This document shows, piece by piece, positions 11,998 to 23,665 of a DNA stretch of 64,000 bases. The notes beneath the pieces were generated by a model. The model was not told the origin of the DNA. It searched no databases and worked only from the letters and a program-made list of their open reading frames with translations. Origin of the DNA: Loripinus fragilis (lineage: Eukaryota; Mollusca; Bivalvia; Lucinida; Lucinidae). A program made the position numbers and the translations under genes. The DNA lies in assembly GCA_964019695.1 (NCBI GenBank), contig OZ026518.1:110196508-110260507 (forward strand), in the 5' to 3' direction. Positions within the stretch are counted from its first letter, which is position 1; the number at the start of each line of letters is the position of its first letter.

Positions 11998-12668
11998 TTT
12001 ATTTTATCACAAGCAGTGAATTCAATGCATATCAAATGTGAGTAAAATTGGTATTTTTCTACAGTGAAAAAATATCGTATTTTTTCACTAGTGACTGATA
12101 CGATTTATATTTTCACTGTAGAATAGAATAGAACTGTAGCAAAACAAGGCTTTCTTGGCAATTTTGTGACTGGGATTTTTTAACATAAAGTTTAAGTGAA
12201 GTATATTTGTCAAAAATAACGCTACGCATGTTGTGACGTCAACATCAAACATAATGACGTCACGGTTTGACCTGGCGTAGCCCCAGTTTGCACGTGACAC
12301 CTATCGTAAGGCACACTCAATAGACTTTCTTTAAATGCTGATTTCTTGCGTTTCATTTGTTAAAATATGATTCTAAGCCATTTTCTAGGTGCAAACTATA
12401 TTTACACCCAATGTTATACCCAATAAACACACTGCAATAGTCAAAGCGAACGAGAAACGACCAAGTAAAAAGTAAGGTTGTGATTTCCGTTGAGTATAAA
12501 ATAAAAAGAAAATTTACTTTTTTACGGCAAATACAAAATATATTTCATCTTGTGTGGTGAAAATATCAGCATTTTCACTCGTGCTACGCACTCGTGAAAA
12601 ATACTGATTTTTTCACCGCACTCGATGAAATATATTTGGTATTCACCTCAAAAAAGTAAATATCCTCT
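11998..12668. mobile_element. ~670-bp insertion in minisatellite, unclassified
   Basis: The 38-bp array stops at about 11997 and resumes at about 12669. The insert contains imperfect hairpins around 'cagtgaaaaaatatcg' and 'tgaaaaatactgattttttc', and two CRE-like motifs (tgacgtcaa, atgacgtcac, 12230-12265). No clear terminal repeats or ORF. Confidence 0.6.
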
Positions 12669-13352
12669 ATATGTCCATTATGGATGCTACTAAGTTGAAT
12701 AGATTGTTATGTCCATTATGGATGCTACTTGGTTGAATAGATTGTTATGTTCATCATGGATGCTACTTAGTTGAATAGATTGTTATGGTCATCATGGATG
12801 CTACTTAGTTGAATAGATTGTTATGGTCATCATGGATGCTACTTAGTTGAATAGATTGCTATGTCCATTATGGATGCTATTTAGTTGAATAGATTCTTAT
12901 GGTCATCATGGATGCTACTTAGTTAAATACATTGTTATGGTTATCATGGATGCTACTTAGTTGAATAGATTGTTATGGTTATCATGGATGCTACTTAGTT
13001 GAATAGATTGTTCTGTCCATTATGGATGCTACTTAGTTGAATAGATTGTTATGGTTATCATGGATGCTACTTAGTTGAATAGATTGTTATGGTCATCATG
13101 GATGCTACTAAGTTGAATAGATTGTTTCTAATATCCTGAAAAAAAAAACAATCGTTGAATTTTTGATAAAGAGTGGAGGTAATTCATTGACTTTATAGTT
13201 TATTATTCCCTTTGGAATTATTATTTGAAAGCAGTCATATAGAAATATAAATTAAATTCCGTAAAATTTTTTATGTGTGCCTGCCTAAAATTAAGGGTAA
13301 AAAAATGTATCCCCACTAATGATTATTGAAGGGCCATGAATTTCATTTACAG

Positions 13353-13461
13353 AAGGAAGCCTGTTGTAGAAGTTAAAGCCAAGGACAAGAAGAGGAAACC
13401 AACAGAAGCTGAAGATTCTGATGATATGTATGAAGATTTTGGAACAAGTCCTAAAAAGAAG
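13353..13461 (+). CDS. UTP3: UTP3/SAS10 exon, charged linker
   Basis: Encodes KPVVEVKAKDKKRKPTEAED then SDDMYEDFGTSPKKK: a lysine/acidic low-complexity linker with an SDD casein-kinase-like patch, as is usual in the middle of UTP3. Acceptor ttacag, donor aag|gtagag. It begins only ~150 bp after the end of the TIR-minisatellite element. Sequence conservation is low here; assignment depends on frame and splice phase matching the neighbouring exons. Confidence 0.8.
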
Positions 13462-14147
13462 GTAGAGCTATATAACCATTAACCCTGTTAGGGCCAATGG
13501 AATTTTCCATAAAGCTTCATACAATAAAGGCAGAATGGTCCATTGTCTATATTGTGGGGTCATCGGTTATAATTTCCAAACAAAATGTAAAATCTTTCTC
13601 TGAAGATCGATTTTATCTTGATGCAGATTGAGATGGTTCTTTAGAGTACCTCCAACATATGTTTTGGTTGAGAAATAAGAAATTAATTTTTAATTACAAA
13701 CTCTTATCTAGAGGCCTCTAATGTCCACAGGTCTAACTGGTCTTAGGTTGTGTAAAGTAAATCCTGATTTGCTAGAGATTTGAACTTTCATATACATATG
13801 AGCCACAATCTGAAAAACCAGCCTTAATGAAGAAGTCGTCAAAATTTAGTTAATTACACACAATTAATCTACAAAGTGTTAAGAAATTATACTGCAAATT
13901 TTATGAAGTTATCTCCATTAGTCATGGAAATATGGTCGTTTGAAACTATACACTGTCTAAACTTTAACACGCAACGTTAGGGACATCATGACGTTACTAA
14001 TGTCGTCAAAGTTAACTTTGATTTGCAGATTTGTCGGGTGCATGAAAAACATGCTATATCTTGCTAATATACTGTTTTATTTTCCCAAGCATGTGTCCAA
14101 ATGGAATTTGCAGAAAATTTGACACTGATTCATTTCTGCCTAGAGTT

Positions 14148-14243
14148 TGCATGGTCTGAAAACAACTGACCATATTTTGAACATTCTGACAGTTGTGCAT
14201 GGTCTGAAAACAACTGACCATATTTTGAACATTCTGACAGTTG
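14148..14243 (+). repeat. 48-bp direct duplication
   Basis: Two adjacent copies beginning tgcatggtctgaaaacaact and ending cattctgacagttg. Simple recent tandem duplication in a UTP3 intron. Confidence 0.8.
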
Positions 14244-14556
14244 CTAAGGTAAAGTTGTCGCCATGGAAACATATGGCATGATAACGAAGCAGTTTAATCA
14301 GAAATAATTGCCGGTTTTATTCTACTATCGACTTGAATAGGCTTTAAGGCAATATATTAACATGTCAAATTCCTTAATTTTTGGTGTTCTTTTAAATGAT
14401 TTTTACATAAAAGCCCTAAATGTCATTAAGGCTGGTTTTGAAATTTCACAAATAGTGGCTCATATATACAAATTGTTTGGCCGTATTATTATTAATCCAT
14501 CTGGTCCAGTTGCTTCTCAAGGGGGGTCTGTATCAGTATTTCTAAGGAAACCTATA

Positions 14557-14879
14557 CCGGGCCGCGTAGTGCAGTCGGTAACGTGTCTGGCTACAGATGC
14601 GTGTCTGACTGCAGATCCAGGGGTTGCGAGTTCGATCCCGGCCCGGTACCATACTTTCGTGGAGATTGATGATGAAATAATTTCTACGGTCATTCTCCTC
14701 CCTTCCGCTGATTTATTCAAGAAGGGTTGTTGTCAGTTACAAGCGAAAGTATGTGCACAAATTACTGGTTAACCGCTTGCTCAAGCCTGCCCAGGAAAAA
14801 AGTGTGGTTAAGTGAACTGACCGTCCCGCAATTACCATAGCTGTTGACATGGGACGTAAAGCAACAAAAACAAACAAAA
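14557..14879 (+). mobile_element. 323-bp tRNA-headed SINE with 14-bp target duplication
   Basis: Starts ccgggccgcgtagtgcagtc (box A region) with box B gcgagttcgatcccgg, and ends with a caacaaaaacaaacaaaa tail. It is flanked by taaggaaacctata at 14543-14556 and 14880-14893, a perfect target duplication. A second copy lies on the - strand at 42851-43172. Confidence 0.88.
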
Positions 14880-15010
14880 TAAGGAAACCTATAGCCACTT
14901 GTGATTTTCCAGGGGGGTCTGGACCCTCTGGATCCACCCATGACAGTTGCCATTACTTAGTCTTATCTAGATTCTTGACAATAAACCATCATAAATCTTC
15001 ATTATTGTAG

Positions 15011-15223
15011 GTAAAACAAAGCAAGGGCAAGGGTCATCATGAAACAAAAGCTGAGAAGGCTGCTCTAGACTACTACAATATGATGAAAAGAAAACCACCA
15101 GGAGATGATGATGATGATATGGAAGGCGAGGTACAACTTTCTGGTGATGAGAAACAGATTGGTGGTGAGGAAGGGGTGGCTGAAGAGGAGCAAGAGGAAG
15201 GAAAGAGAGCTATCACTTACCAG
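15011..15223 (+). CDS. UTP3: UTP3/SAS10 exon, acidic linker and start of C-terminal domain
   Basis: Encodes 71 residues: a basic stretch, then AEKAALDYYNMMKRKPPGDD, a Glu/Asp-rich run, and EEGKRAITYQ. KRAITYQ is the conserved entry to the Sas10 C-terminal domain (human has the same KRAITYQ). Acceptor attgtag, donor cag|gttggt. A 407-bp MITE begins 24 bp after the donor, so the start of the following intron has been built by a transposon insertion. Confidence 0.92.
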
Positions 15224-15247
15224 GTTGGTGATTCTTTTGACAATACA

Positions 15248-15654
15248 CAGGGTTCCCACAAGCTCTGGAAAGAATGGAAAACATGGAAAATCACTAAAAA
15301 ACTTCCATGCATGGAAAAATCATGGAATCTGAAAAAAATGAAAAATCATGGAATTTTGAGAAATAATATGACAAAACCACCAGTAGCCAGAAAACTAGCT
15401 GTCGGACACTTATGTGTCTGACAGCTAGTTTTCTGGCTACTGGTGGTTTAAAGTTTTAATTATTTCAAAATGCATGCTTGGTCTTCAAGCCTGCTGTTGT
15501 TGCTGCTTCCGCATTTATGCTCAGCGTGGTGAAGTTGCTGCTAAAAGGGGAGGTTGGAGTCTGTGCATTAAATAGTCATGGAAATTACATTGTTGATCAT
15601 GGAAATCATGGACAAATCATGGAATAGTGTTTTTGAATTTCTGTGGGAACCCTG
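15248..15654. mobile_element. MITE family E (CAGGGTTCCCACA ends), 407 bp
   Basis: Inverted ends cagggttcccaca / tgtgggaaccctg. A long central palindrome runs from ccagtagccagaaaactagc to its mirror around 'ggacacttatgtgtc'. Second copy at 28977-29385 and a relative with a different centre at 21015-21424. CAGGG ends suggest an hAT-derived non-autonomous element. Confidence 0.85.
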
Positions 15655-15742
15655 AATAAAGGGCTAGATTATGAGCCTTTTTAGAATCCTTACCCAATCC
15701 AGAAACTCAACTATGTGGCTGTACAGCATAAGACAGATCAGG

Positions 15743-15985
15743 CCCTGAGGTTATAAAATCTTTTTTCATGCTCAACTCAACTGACCACGAATAATCAACT
15801 GCTCATAAAAACTAAAATACCGACAAATAAAGAAGTTTCTTGCTTTAAGTCTCTCAGATGTGGTATTTATCATGCTCATAAAAGTTAAAATGCCAACAAT
15901 TGTTGGCATTTTAACATTTATGAGCAGGATAAATTTCGCGTTCAGCTGAGTTGAGCATGGAAAAAGTTTTATAACCTCCGGGCCT
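15743..15985. mobile_element. MITE with CTCAACTCA inverted ends
   Basis: ~45-bp inverted ends: ccctgaggttataaaatc with tcatgctcaactcaactga mirrors tcagctgagttgagcatgga and ttataacctccggg. The centre is a palindrome, aatgccaacaattgttggca. A solo end is seen near 6840-6895 and a partial copy near 52875-52990. Confidence 0.75.
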
Positions 15986-16091
15986 GGCTAGGCAGTCCAG
16001 CTCAGTCTTTGCTGTCTGCAGGATGAAAGTTTGGGTCCTTAGTTACACACTGAGTGATCAGATTAGGTGGATGCCATGGCTGATCTGTCTT

Positions 16092-16338
16092 ATGGCCAGG
16101 TCACACATTCAGGGATCACCTCGCCGGTTCTAGTACGGATTAAATCTCACGGATGACCCAGGAAATGCCAATTTCCGTAGTCCGATACGGATGCACTATA
16201 TACGTATGATTAAGTACTACTATGTATGATTACGGATGCAATACGGAAAGCTACCGACCAATACGGGCTGCCACGAATGATGCCGGATTGTATCCGTGGC
16301 TAATCCGGCATCCAGTCCGTGAATGTGTGACCTGAGCA
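16092..16338. mobile_element. ~245-bp MITE with GGTCACACATTCA ends
   Basis: ccaggtcacacattcaggga mirrors cgtgaatgtgtgacctg. The inside contains 'tacggat' repeats in both orientations. No ORF. Confidence 0.65.
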
Positions 16339-17133
16339 TTAGCTAGAGGCACACTCATTTTGTTGGTTTTGGCATGTCAAGACTCGAAAACTGTTTTGTA
16401 AAGTGTGAAACTAGCTGATCAGGACCCATAGTGTTTTCCAATTTGATTGTAGATACAAAATTTACTTTACGCCTGCTGTCAGACCTATCCCAGTACTGTG
16501 TGCGAGTCTTTTGCCAGTTCACACATTTTATCACATGACGTCCCATTTGGGAGTGATATAGTGCCATGCAATAAAATCGATAAACCACCAGTGGTTTACA
16601 GATTTAGTAACATTGCATATAATTTACATTCATTTTAACGTAAAAGTGGCCATATCTTGACATTTTCAAGCCGAAAATGTGATTTTTAAGTATTTTTAAT
16701 ATCATGTGATAAATAGAATCTAACATTCTTGCTCTTGTATTATTGAGTTTATTGCATTCATTGCGAAGAGAAAAAATGCTTGGCAAGCCTGTCATTTTAT
16801 CTCAACTAGGGCTATTACAACCCCACCCACCCCCACCCCCTCCACACATTTGAGCCACAACATGAGATTTCCAACAGTGGCATTTAAAAAAGGTTGAAAT
16901 TTTATGATAAACTCATGTTCTGGGCAGGTTGTATTTTGTTTTGCTATCGGCAGAGCCATATCTGCTTACGTTGGCGAAAACTGATTGTCCCAGTACATAT
17001 TTTCATGACTGCTATATCACTGAATTTGATTTCATCAACTTCCAATTTACTAACCTGCTGCTTGTACGGTTGGAAGGTAACACTACTAAATTTCAGTTGC
17101 TCAGCTTTTAAATTTTTTTGCTCTTTTTTACAG

Positions 17134-17241
17134 ATTCAGAAAAACAAAGGATTAACAGCTAAAAAGAAGAAGGAACTACGTAACCCACGTGTTAAGCACA
17201 GAATGAAATTCAAGAAGGCCAAGATTAGGAGAAAGGGACAG
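17134..17241 (+). CDS. UTP3: UTP3/SAS10 exon, C-terminal Sas10 domain
   Basis: Encodes IQKNKGLTAKKKKELRNPRV followed by KHRMKFKKAKIRRKGQ. This is the diagnostic Sas10 C-terminal motif NKGLTxxxKKxxRNPRVKHRxKFxxAxIRRxGQ, a very basic segment found in all UTP3/SAS10 and related proteins. Phase 0 to 0, acceptor tttacag, donor cag|gtaatt. The strongest single piece of evidence for the gene's identity. Confidence 0.97.
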
Positions 17242-17311
17242 GTAATTTTCTTATAATGTCATGAAAACATGACATGTACATTCTTAACCCTTTACCTCAT
17301 AGATTTTGTTT

Positions 17312-18310
17312 ATTTGTTTGATTTGATTCTTTATGCCCCAGTCAACACTTTTTCAGTTATGTTGGGACTGGTTTTCCTGGGTTGAACCTAGGGCTGCTGC
17401 GAGTATCCGAGTACTCGGATATTCGCGGATCTGAATATAAAATCGAGTATGAATATTCGTCACTGCCGAAATCGTTGGATCGCGATCTTTTTTTTTTTTT
17501 TTTTTTTTTGGCCTTTTTTGTTACTGAAACAAGAAGTTTTTCACAAAATGGTCCATTGAAATTTTTCACTATGACTACGGTTCTAATTGACAATGTCTCT
17601 TATTCAAATACCTTTGTTTCTTGCAGGTTAGTGATATCCTTTATCGGTAATTAAAATCCTCAAAGTATTCCAAAATCCGCCGGTAATACATATATTCCAA
17701 TCTATTTTGTTTAAACACACACACAACAACAACATCGGTACATGTACTAATAACAGAGCCAAAAATATCATCAAAGGTCAATTACCAAATAAATTTCAAA
17801 GGGTTCTTTTTTTTCTTTGAACTTGCCGACAAGGCGACAGCTGATTATGCCTACGTGACCCAGGTCATGTTGTCTATGTGTGAACTTCAGGACAAAGGAA
17901 AAGGGCCTTATACTGAAATCAGCACACTTCTGTCAGAGTTCATAAAGGTATAAAATCAAATTTACAAAGTGTGTTGCATGCCTTGACAGTCGTGAGTGGA
18001 AATGTAGTCTTATCTTCTTTGATATCTAGCTGTGTACATGTGGTACTTCTGGTTTAACAGAAAGGGCTGATTTACTAAGTAAATAGACCCTACAATAGAT
18101 GTTTCATCTTACTTTTTTATTAACCAGTGACTCGCAGTTCGATCTGTGAATCGTAACTCATGAATCGTGGATCAGATCGGATCGCCACTAACCTAACGAT
18201 CCACAGCCCTAGTTGAACCAGTACTAAGCAAGGATTAATGTGTCTTGCTTCAGGACACAATGCAGTGGCGCCGGTGAGGCTCAAACCCGCAACTCCTCGG
18301 CCTCATAGAA
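17312..18310 (-). mobile_element. SINE on - strand, split by hAT-like insertion
   Basis: The 3' half (17312-17388, ttgtttgatttgattcttta) and the 5' head (18212-18310, with the box B complement ctcaaacccgcaact) are parts of one tRNA-headed SINE, separated by the 17389-18211 element. Rejoining at the duplicated gttgaacc gives the same layout as the other copies. Confidence 0.8.
17389..18211. mobile_element. 823-bp non-autonomous hAT-type element with 8-bp TSD
   Basis: Ends TAGGGCTG ... CAGCCCTA with the exact 8-bp duplication gttgaacc on each side (17381-17388, 18212-18219). An 8-bp duplication and TAGGG-type ends are hAT hallmarks. Inside there is a 21-base T run and an ORF-like stretch (about 17817-17947, + strand) reading ADKATADYAYVTQVMLSMCE then LQDKGKGPYTEISTLLSEFI, ending at a possible splice donor aag|gtataa. 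I do not recognise that peptide; it could be a transposase remnant or a captured host exon. Confidence 0.88.
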
Positions 18311-18959
18311 ACGCCTTTTAACGCTTTTGCAAACAGAGCAGACCCAGATCAGGCAGCTCTTGTAAAAGCTTTCTGATCTAGGTCGACTCTGTTTGCTATT
18401 GAAATATGAATATAATGATAGATATATCTGATCCTACACAACTGGACCTGACAAAAACTTTCTTCGCTCTATGCAGCAACATGAAAGTTTATTTATATAA
18501 TTATTCATAGTGGGTGGAGCCTAGCATGAATATTCATGAAGGAAAGGTTTAATGGGCAAAGGTCTAGATCACATTTTCCTTGAAGTTTGCATATTCTGGT
18601 ATGAGCAATCTCTAAGGTCTAATCTAATTTTTTGTTGTATAGGGGTTTATTTGTTTTGAGGCTATTATTATATCCACACTTTTTGAAGAAAAGTCATATC
18701 TGCTGTAATCACAACAAAACAATGTTGGTTTTCTCAAATTATTTTTAATGTTTCTCTCACCCTTGCAAGTTTGAAGCAGAGGAAAATAGATGTAGGTCAT
18801 TATTTTTTAGCCAAAGTTAGAACATTTACACAGCAATTAATATTTTAGAGGGATATGACATACATTATTATAAACCAGGCGTTTTCATTCACACTGATTT
18901 TTTTTAAATCAAATTAACATACAACTGAGCCTTGCAAACTTCTTTTTAATTGATTACAT

Positions 18960-19110
18960 TTGGACTTTAGTTAAGAGTGCATAACGAAAATTTAATTTTC
19001 TTATTTCTCTACCAAAACATATGTTGTGGGTACTCAAAAGAACCGTCTCAATGAGACAGTTCTTTTGAGCTCCCAAAGCATATGTTAAAACTGATGGTAA
19101 GAAAATATTT
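18960..19110. repeat. Palindromic MITE family B copy
   Basis: Core aaaagaaccgtctcaatgag / acagttcttttgagctccca with catatgtt flanks. Confidence 0.7.
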
Positions 19111-19913
19111 TCAATTTTACGCTGAAAATATTTGTTTATCTAAACCTGTGTAATATGCAACTGTGCAGAATGTGTAAGGAGTATGATGTCAAAACTCAAA
19201 CTAAAGATAACCTGCATTATGATAGATCTTTGATTAAGCTTTATTAACATGAAAATTTTGTGTGAAAATATTATTATTCAGCTTGTGTATTGTTTGTAAC
19301 ATTTAGGAGTGAAAGATTGCTATGTGTTTTAAAGATATTATATCAGTGTATTAAATATGCAAATTACATAAAGCCAGTAAACAAAGTCATGTTTATTTAT
19401 AGCAAACTTTATGTTTTCTCCCCAAAAATGTGATTTTACAGTAATTTTAAGTTTATACGATGAAGAATCAAACATCATGCTCAATTATTACTGAATTCAC
19501 TAAACTTGTGCAGAAAATTGCTAAGATACAATGGCCTAGCCTTGTATCATTTTGTTTAATAATATTTATTCAATAATAACTAGAATTGTTTTCAGAAATA
19601 TGTCCCTCAACCACATACGCTCAAATTTGACCTATTTTGATTCACTGTGACTTTGAAGATTCCAGCAAGGTCACTAAAACCCAAACATGTCTTCATCATG
19701 CCCCAATCAATGCAAATTTGGTTCTAAGTGCCCACTAGTTCTGGATATACCTTGGGCACAAGAAAGCAGCACACAGCATGCCAACAGGATCCACACTAAA
19801 AGTAATAATATTTATGTCCCTCTCCACTTAGGTGAGGAGACTAAATGAGCACTTGTGTTAGATCCTCTATTTAATATGTAATTAACATATTTAGAATCAA
19901 ACCAACTGTCAAC

Positions 19914-20119
19914 TACAGTAAAAACAGTCTTAAGGGGCCACTAAAATATAACAAAACAAAGATCTTAAAGACAAATGGTAGCTTAATGAAGGTCGAAAGT
20001 ATTGCAGAATGCTCTTGGAGCATTCTGCAATACTTTTGACCTGCATTAAGCAATAATTGGTCTTGACACCTATTTTTGGTCCTCTTTTTGAGTAGTGGCT
20101 TAAGACAGGTTTTACTGTA
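19914..20119. repeat. Palindromic MITE family C copy
   Basis: tacagtaaaacag / caggttttactgta ends and tgcagaatgctcttggagca centre. Ends ~690 bp upstream of the last UTP3 exon. Confidence 0.85.
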
Positions 20120-20204
20120 TAAGTTAGAACAGTATTGTCTGGAAATGAGAAGCTAGAACAGTATTGTCTGACGTAGATAATCTTTTAGACATAGATAGTT
20201 TATT

Positions 20205-20505
20205 CTTATGCACAGATCCAGAGGGGGGACAGGGGGTCCGGACCCCCCCCCCCCTTCCCCTGAAAAATTACAAAAATATAGAGTTTCTTAGCAATACTGG
20301 TCCGGATACCCTGAAAAATCACAAAGCTACCAAGCCAGCATTCAATGTTAGGCCAGCATTGGCATTTAAATGGCGTTTTGCTAGCAGGCTGATGATGGCT
20401 CACTTATTGTGGTATTTGGATCGCCACTCCCCCCTCATCAACTAAAAAAAAAGAAAGAAACATCAAAGTTGGACCCCCTCTGACATAACTTTCTGGATCC
20501 CTGCA
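20205..20505. repeat. Palindromic repeat family F (GGATCC / TTTAAATGGCG)
   Basis: Inverted structure: gatccagaggggggacaggg near the left end mirrors ctggatccctg at the right, with 'catttaaatggcgttttgct' in the middle. Copies at 32440-32728 and 39590-39745; the half-site tttaaatggtgtttcgct also abuts the foldback at 36160-36180. Confidence 0.65.
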
Positions 20506-20810
20506 TGATTCTACTTTATTAATAAAAGGACATACATGTTCATTAAACAAAAATGATGTATTTAACACGAGCAAGACACACTGATTACATTTTATTCATG
20601 AACCACCTTTGTTTTAACTTTTCTCCCAGTTTTCATAAAATAACCTTGCTTATGGACTTCAGTAGCCTATATTGCAAACAGTATGGACCCAGATCAGACT
20701 GCTCCCTTAGATAACATGTCAGGACAAAAAAATTGGCAGGATAATCTTACTGTTCATTGCACTTAGGATATTTCATATTTTGCTTAACACATTACTATAC
20801 TGTATTTCAG

Positions 20811-20900
20811 ATTCGGGAGGTTCGTACAGAAATGGTGAGATATGGTGGCGAGTTGTCAGGAATCAGAGCAGGCATCAAGAGGGGAATCAAGTTGAAATGA
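20811..20900 (+). CDS. UTP3: UTP3/SAS10 last exon and stop
   Basis: Encodes IREVRTEMVRYGGELSGIRA then GIKRGIKLK and a TGA stop. The family ends in REVRxxxxRYxGELSGIRAGxxKSIKLK, so the C-terminus is complete. Acceptor tatttcag. A polyadenylation signal aataaa follows 24 bases after the stop. Confidence 0.97.
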   Translation: MREVRTEMVRYGGELSGIRAGIKRGIKLK

Positions 20901-20924
20901 TTCACACTGTGCCATTGTTGCTGC

Positions 20925-20930
20925 AATAAA
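20925..20930 (+). promoter_or_regulatory. UTP3 polyadenylation signal
   Basis: Canonical AATAAA 25 bases after the UTP3 stop codon, which would give a very short 3' UTR. Inference from position; no cleavage site evidence. Confidence 0.6.
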
Positions 20931-21014
20931 ATAGAATATTTCCTACAGATTTGTGTTATGTCTGGTTTAAAATATTTCCCGATCTCCCTGTGTGTCAAGG
21001 AAGCAAGTACTTAA

Positions 21015-21424
21015 GCAGGGTTCATACAGGCAAGATTATGTAAAATTCAAGGACTTCTAAAGGACTTTCCTACTGTTTTCAAAGATTGAAAACTAAGAAA
21101 AATACTGATTTACATGTTAAAATTCTACTTCTGAAATGCTAGAGTCCATAACTAACTATACTAGTTTAAGAGAATTAGTATAAAATATAAAATTGTGGTG
21201 CCTTTATTTGGTGCAGCATATGCTGCACCAAATAAAGGCACCACAATTTTAAACTGATTTAGATCTCCAAAAACACAGTTGACTCCTCCTGTAAATGGTA
21301 AAATTCAAGGACTTTTCAAGGCCTTTGAGTGCTTTTAAGTACTTTTCAAGGCAAATTTAATTATCAATGACTTTTCAAGACAGTCCTGTATATTTAACTA
21401 CTTTTCAAGCCTGTGGGAACCCTG
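21015..21424. mobile_element. MITE related to family E with a different centre
   Basis: Ends cagggttcatacagg / cctgtgggaaccctg. The centre is a perfect palindrome: gtggtgcctttatttggtgc, agca, then its mirror. It shares outer ends with 15248-15654 but not the inner sequence. Confidence 0.75.
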
Positions 21425-21654
21425 TTAAGGGAAAGGCGAGGCCCAATGAGGAGCTTAGTGGTAGTCAGAGTGTGCAACTTCATATGGAGAAAATTCATGA
21501 GAAATTATTTTATTTTTGGACCAGTGGTTCAGAAAGATGTCGTTTAAAGAAAAAGTTTATGGATGACGGACAAAGACCTATCACAATAGCTCACCATGAG
21601 CCTTTGGCTCAGGTGAGCTAAAAATACACTTATCTGCACAATCTCAATACATGA

Positions 21655-22080
21655 CTTTTTTTACCTGGGGTGAGTGTAAGGTCAACTTTTTGCTTGTATA
21701 TTGTTCTACACTTGTTTCCCTTTCATTTGATATGCAGCTTAACCACTTTCAGAAAAAAATGTTTTGACCCCTACCCAGGGGTAGGGGGTCTGTGTAAGGA
21801 CAAAATATTTCCTTGCATGGCGTTCTATAGGCTCCATTACCTTTGATTTACAAAATGACAATTTTCAGACAAAAACTGTTTTGACCCCAACCCAGGGGCC
21901 ATGGGTGTATGTATACAAGGTTAATAATTGCTAGCATGGTAATGTAGGCTTTATTCCCTTCAATTTGATATGCAACATGACCATATTCTAAAAAAACTTT
22001 TTTGCCTGTCCATAAAGGGGAATGGACCCAGGCCTTCAAAGCAGGCAGGAGATTTTTGGCAGATTTCAGATTTGATTTTT
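21655..22080 (+). repeat. Tandem array of ~130-bp diverged units
   Basis: Three units share 'tttgatatgcaacatgacca'-type blocks followed by 'tgttttgaccccaacccagg'. Non-coding. Confidence 0.55.
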
Positions 22081-23170
22081 CAAATTAAAATTATTGTTGG
22101 ATTTCATCCGAAAGTTTCATAAAAACAGTTTTGGACTGGGATTGTAGGGGTTTTCAGACTTTTTATGACTAGTTTCAGATTTCCTCATGAAGATCTTTCA
22201 AACTAATACCCCATTTGATGTTTTATATCTATTGTTCCTGTCTGCATGAAAAATTTTGTTTTAAAATATTGATAACTGACTTAAAGTTATTGCAAAAATC
22301 ATATTTGACACCTTCCAAGGGTCAGGTAAAATTTTTGACACTGTTGTGCTTATCTACAGGCATTGGGCAATTATGGCCCATAGTGAGAAGTTGCTAGATA
22401 TAATAGGCTTGGGGAAATATAGCTTTTGCAGTATAATTGACTATTCTAAGTCAAGGACACTAACTCGAGTGTTAATGATTTGATTTTGACAAAACTCATA
22501 GGATATCAACTGTCCATGGTATTTATCATTTATACCAAGTATGCATCGACTCTGACCAATAGGTACCGAGATATGGCAGATGAAATTATGGGCACACAGA
22601 CTATGGCAAAACTATTTAATTGTGTTAAGCTCTGTAAATTAATAACTGTTAAGATATCTTAATGAAACTTTATTCAAATGATAAACATCATTAGACTACA
22701 TGCAATATGCAATTATCAATAACTCTGGATTGCCTATATTTTTAGTTATGACACTTTGAAACTGTTACAAATACCATTCAGGTGGGTCAGGCATATACCA
22801 TGGTCATCTACACCATTAGTGGGTGTGGGTACGTTTGCATAGGAATATGACAGGACCTCGTTTAAAATTTCGTACTCCGACACTGCAGGATATTAAATCA
22901 ATATTTGAGCCTTATCTTTTGAAAAATGCAAGTTATAAATTAATATTCCAAATATTTGTGTTTCTTATTATTACAGCAGTATTATAGGTGAAAACATATA
23001 GCAACAGGGGTATACATGTTTTACTTTTTAATGGACATGATCTTCTCAAAATATGATATTTTAACAATTATCATAGCAAATACTGAATGCATTCAAATAC
23101 ATATTTATAAAGACATCAAAAATATACAACACTGCTTATACCCATGTTGAACCTACCTTCAAAGTAAATG

Positions 23171-23390
23171 AGCCGCAACATGAGATTTCCAACAATGTGG
23201 TATGTGCGACCAGCAAAGCTTCAGATCAGCCTGCGCATACGCACAGTCTGATCAGAGCCTTTGCTAGTCGCCTGAATATTCTATTAGTGTTAAACTACTG
23301 ACCGAGCATCATTTGGAGTTTCCTAGCTTAAAAGGGGGCTGCACAGGCTCGTCCGAGTCTACACTTGTCGAAATGCCACATTGTTACTTC
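23171..23390. repeat. Palindromic MITE family A copy
   Basis: gagccgcaacatgagatttc start, internal gatcagcctgcgcatacgca and an end at cgaaatgccacattgtt. Confidence 0.7.
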
Positions 23391-23462
23391 CTACTGGGTG
23401 GCTTTAGAGATGGAGATGAGAAGTAAGGTACCGGTAGACCTTTTTTGTTCATACCCATGGTG

Positions 23463-23665
23463 TTATTCTTTTTATGCTTTAGTTCCGAGTCAACAATTTT
23501 CAGTCATGCTAGGATGATTTCCTGTTTACCTGGGTTGAACCAGTACAAAGCAGCGGATAGAGTGCTCGTGGACATAACACAACACAGTGACTTGGCCAGT
23601 GATGAGTCTTGAACTAGCAACCCTTTGATCCCCAGTCTAACGCTATACCAACTGAGCCAAAGCTG
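23463..23665 (-). mobile_element. tRNA-headed SINE, - strand
   Basis: Reading the - strand, a box A-like tggctcagttggta head near 23660 leads to a gggttgctagttc box B-like segment and the body ending 'tgactcggaactaaag'. A second, shorter SINE copy follows at 23743-23893. Confidence 0.7.

Larger units (their letters stand above)
9465..13203. mobile_element. ~3.7-kb TIR element filled by a 38-bp minisatellite
   Basis: The left end (9465-9581) and right end (about 13090-13203) are inverted copies of ~105 bp: tcaatgaattacctccactc at the left mirrors gagtggaggtaattcattga at the right, and ttcaggatattagaaac mirrors gtttctaatatcctgaa. Between them is a tandem array of a 38-bp unit (tggtcatcatggatgctact then tagttgaatagattgtta), roughly 60 units in all. 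The unit is itself part of the inverted ends: the left end contains one unit in reverse. Three insertions interrupt the array (10488-10687, 11327-11562, about 11998-12668). No transposase ORF. Sits wholly inside one UTP3 intron. Confidence 0.85.

Noticed and set aside
9587..13127. CRISPR-like regular repeat
   Set aside because: Units are contiguous 38-bp tandem copies without unique spacers, inside an animal gene intron.
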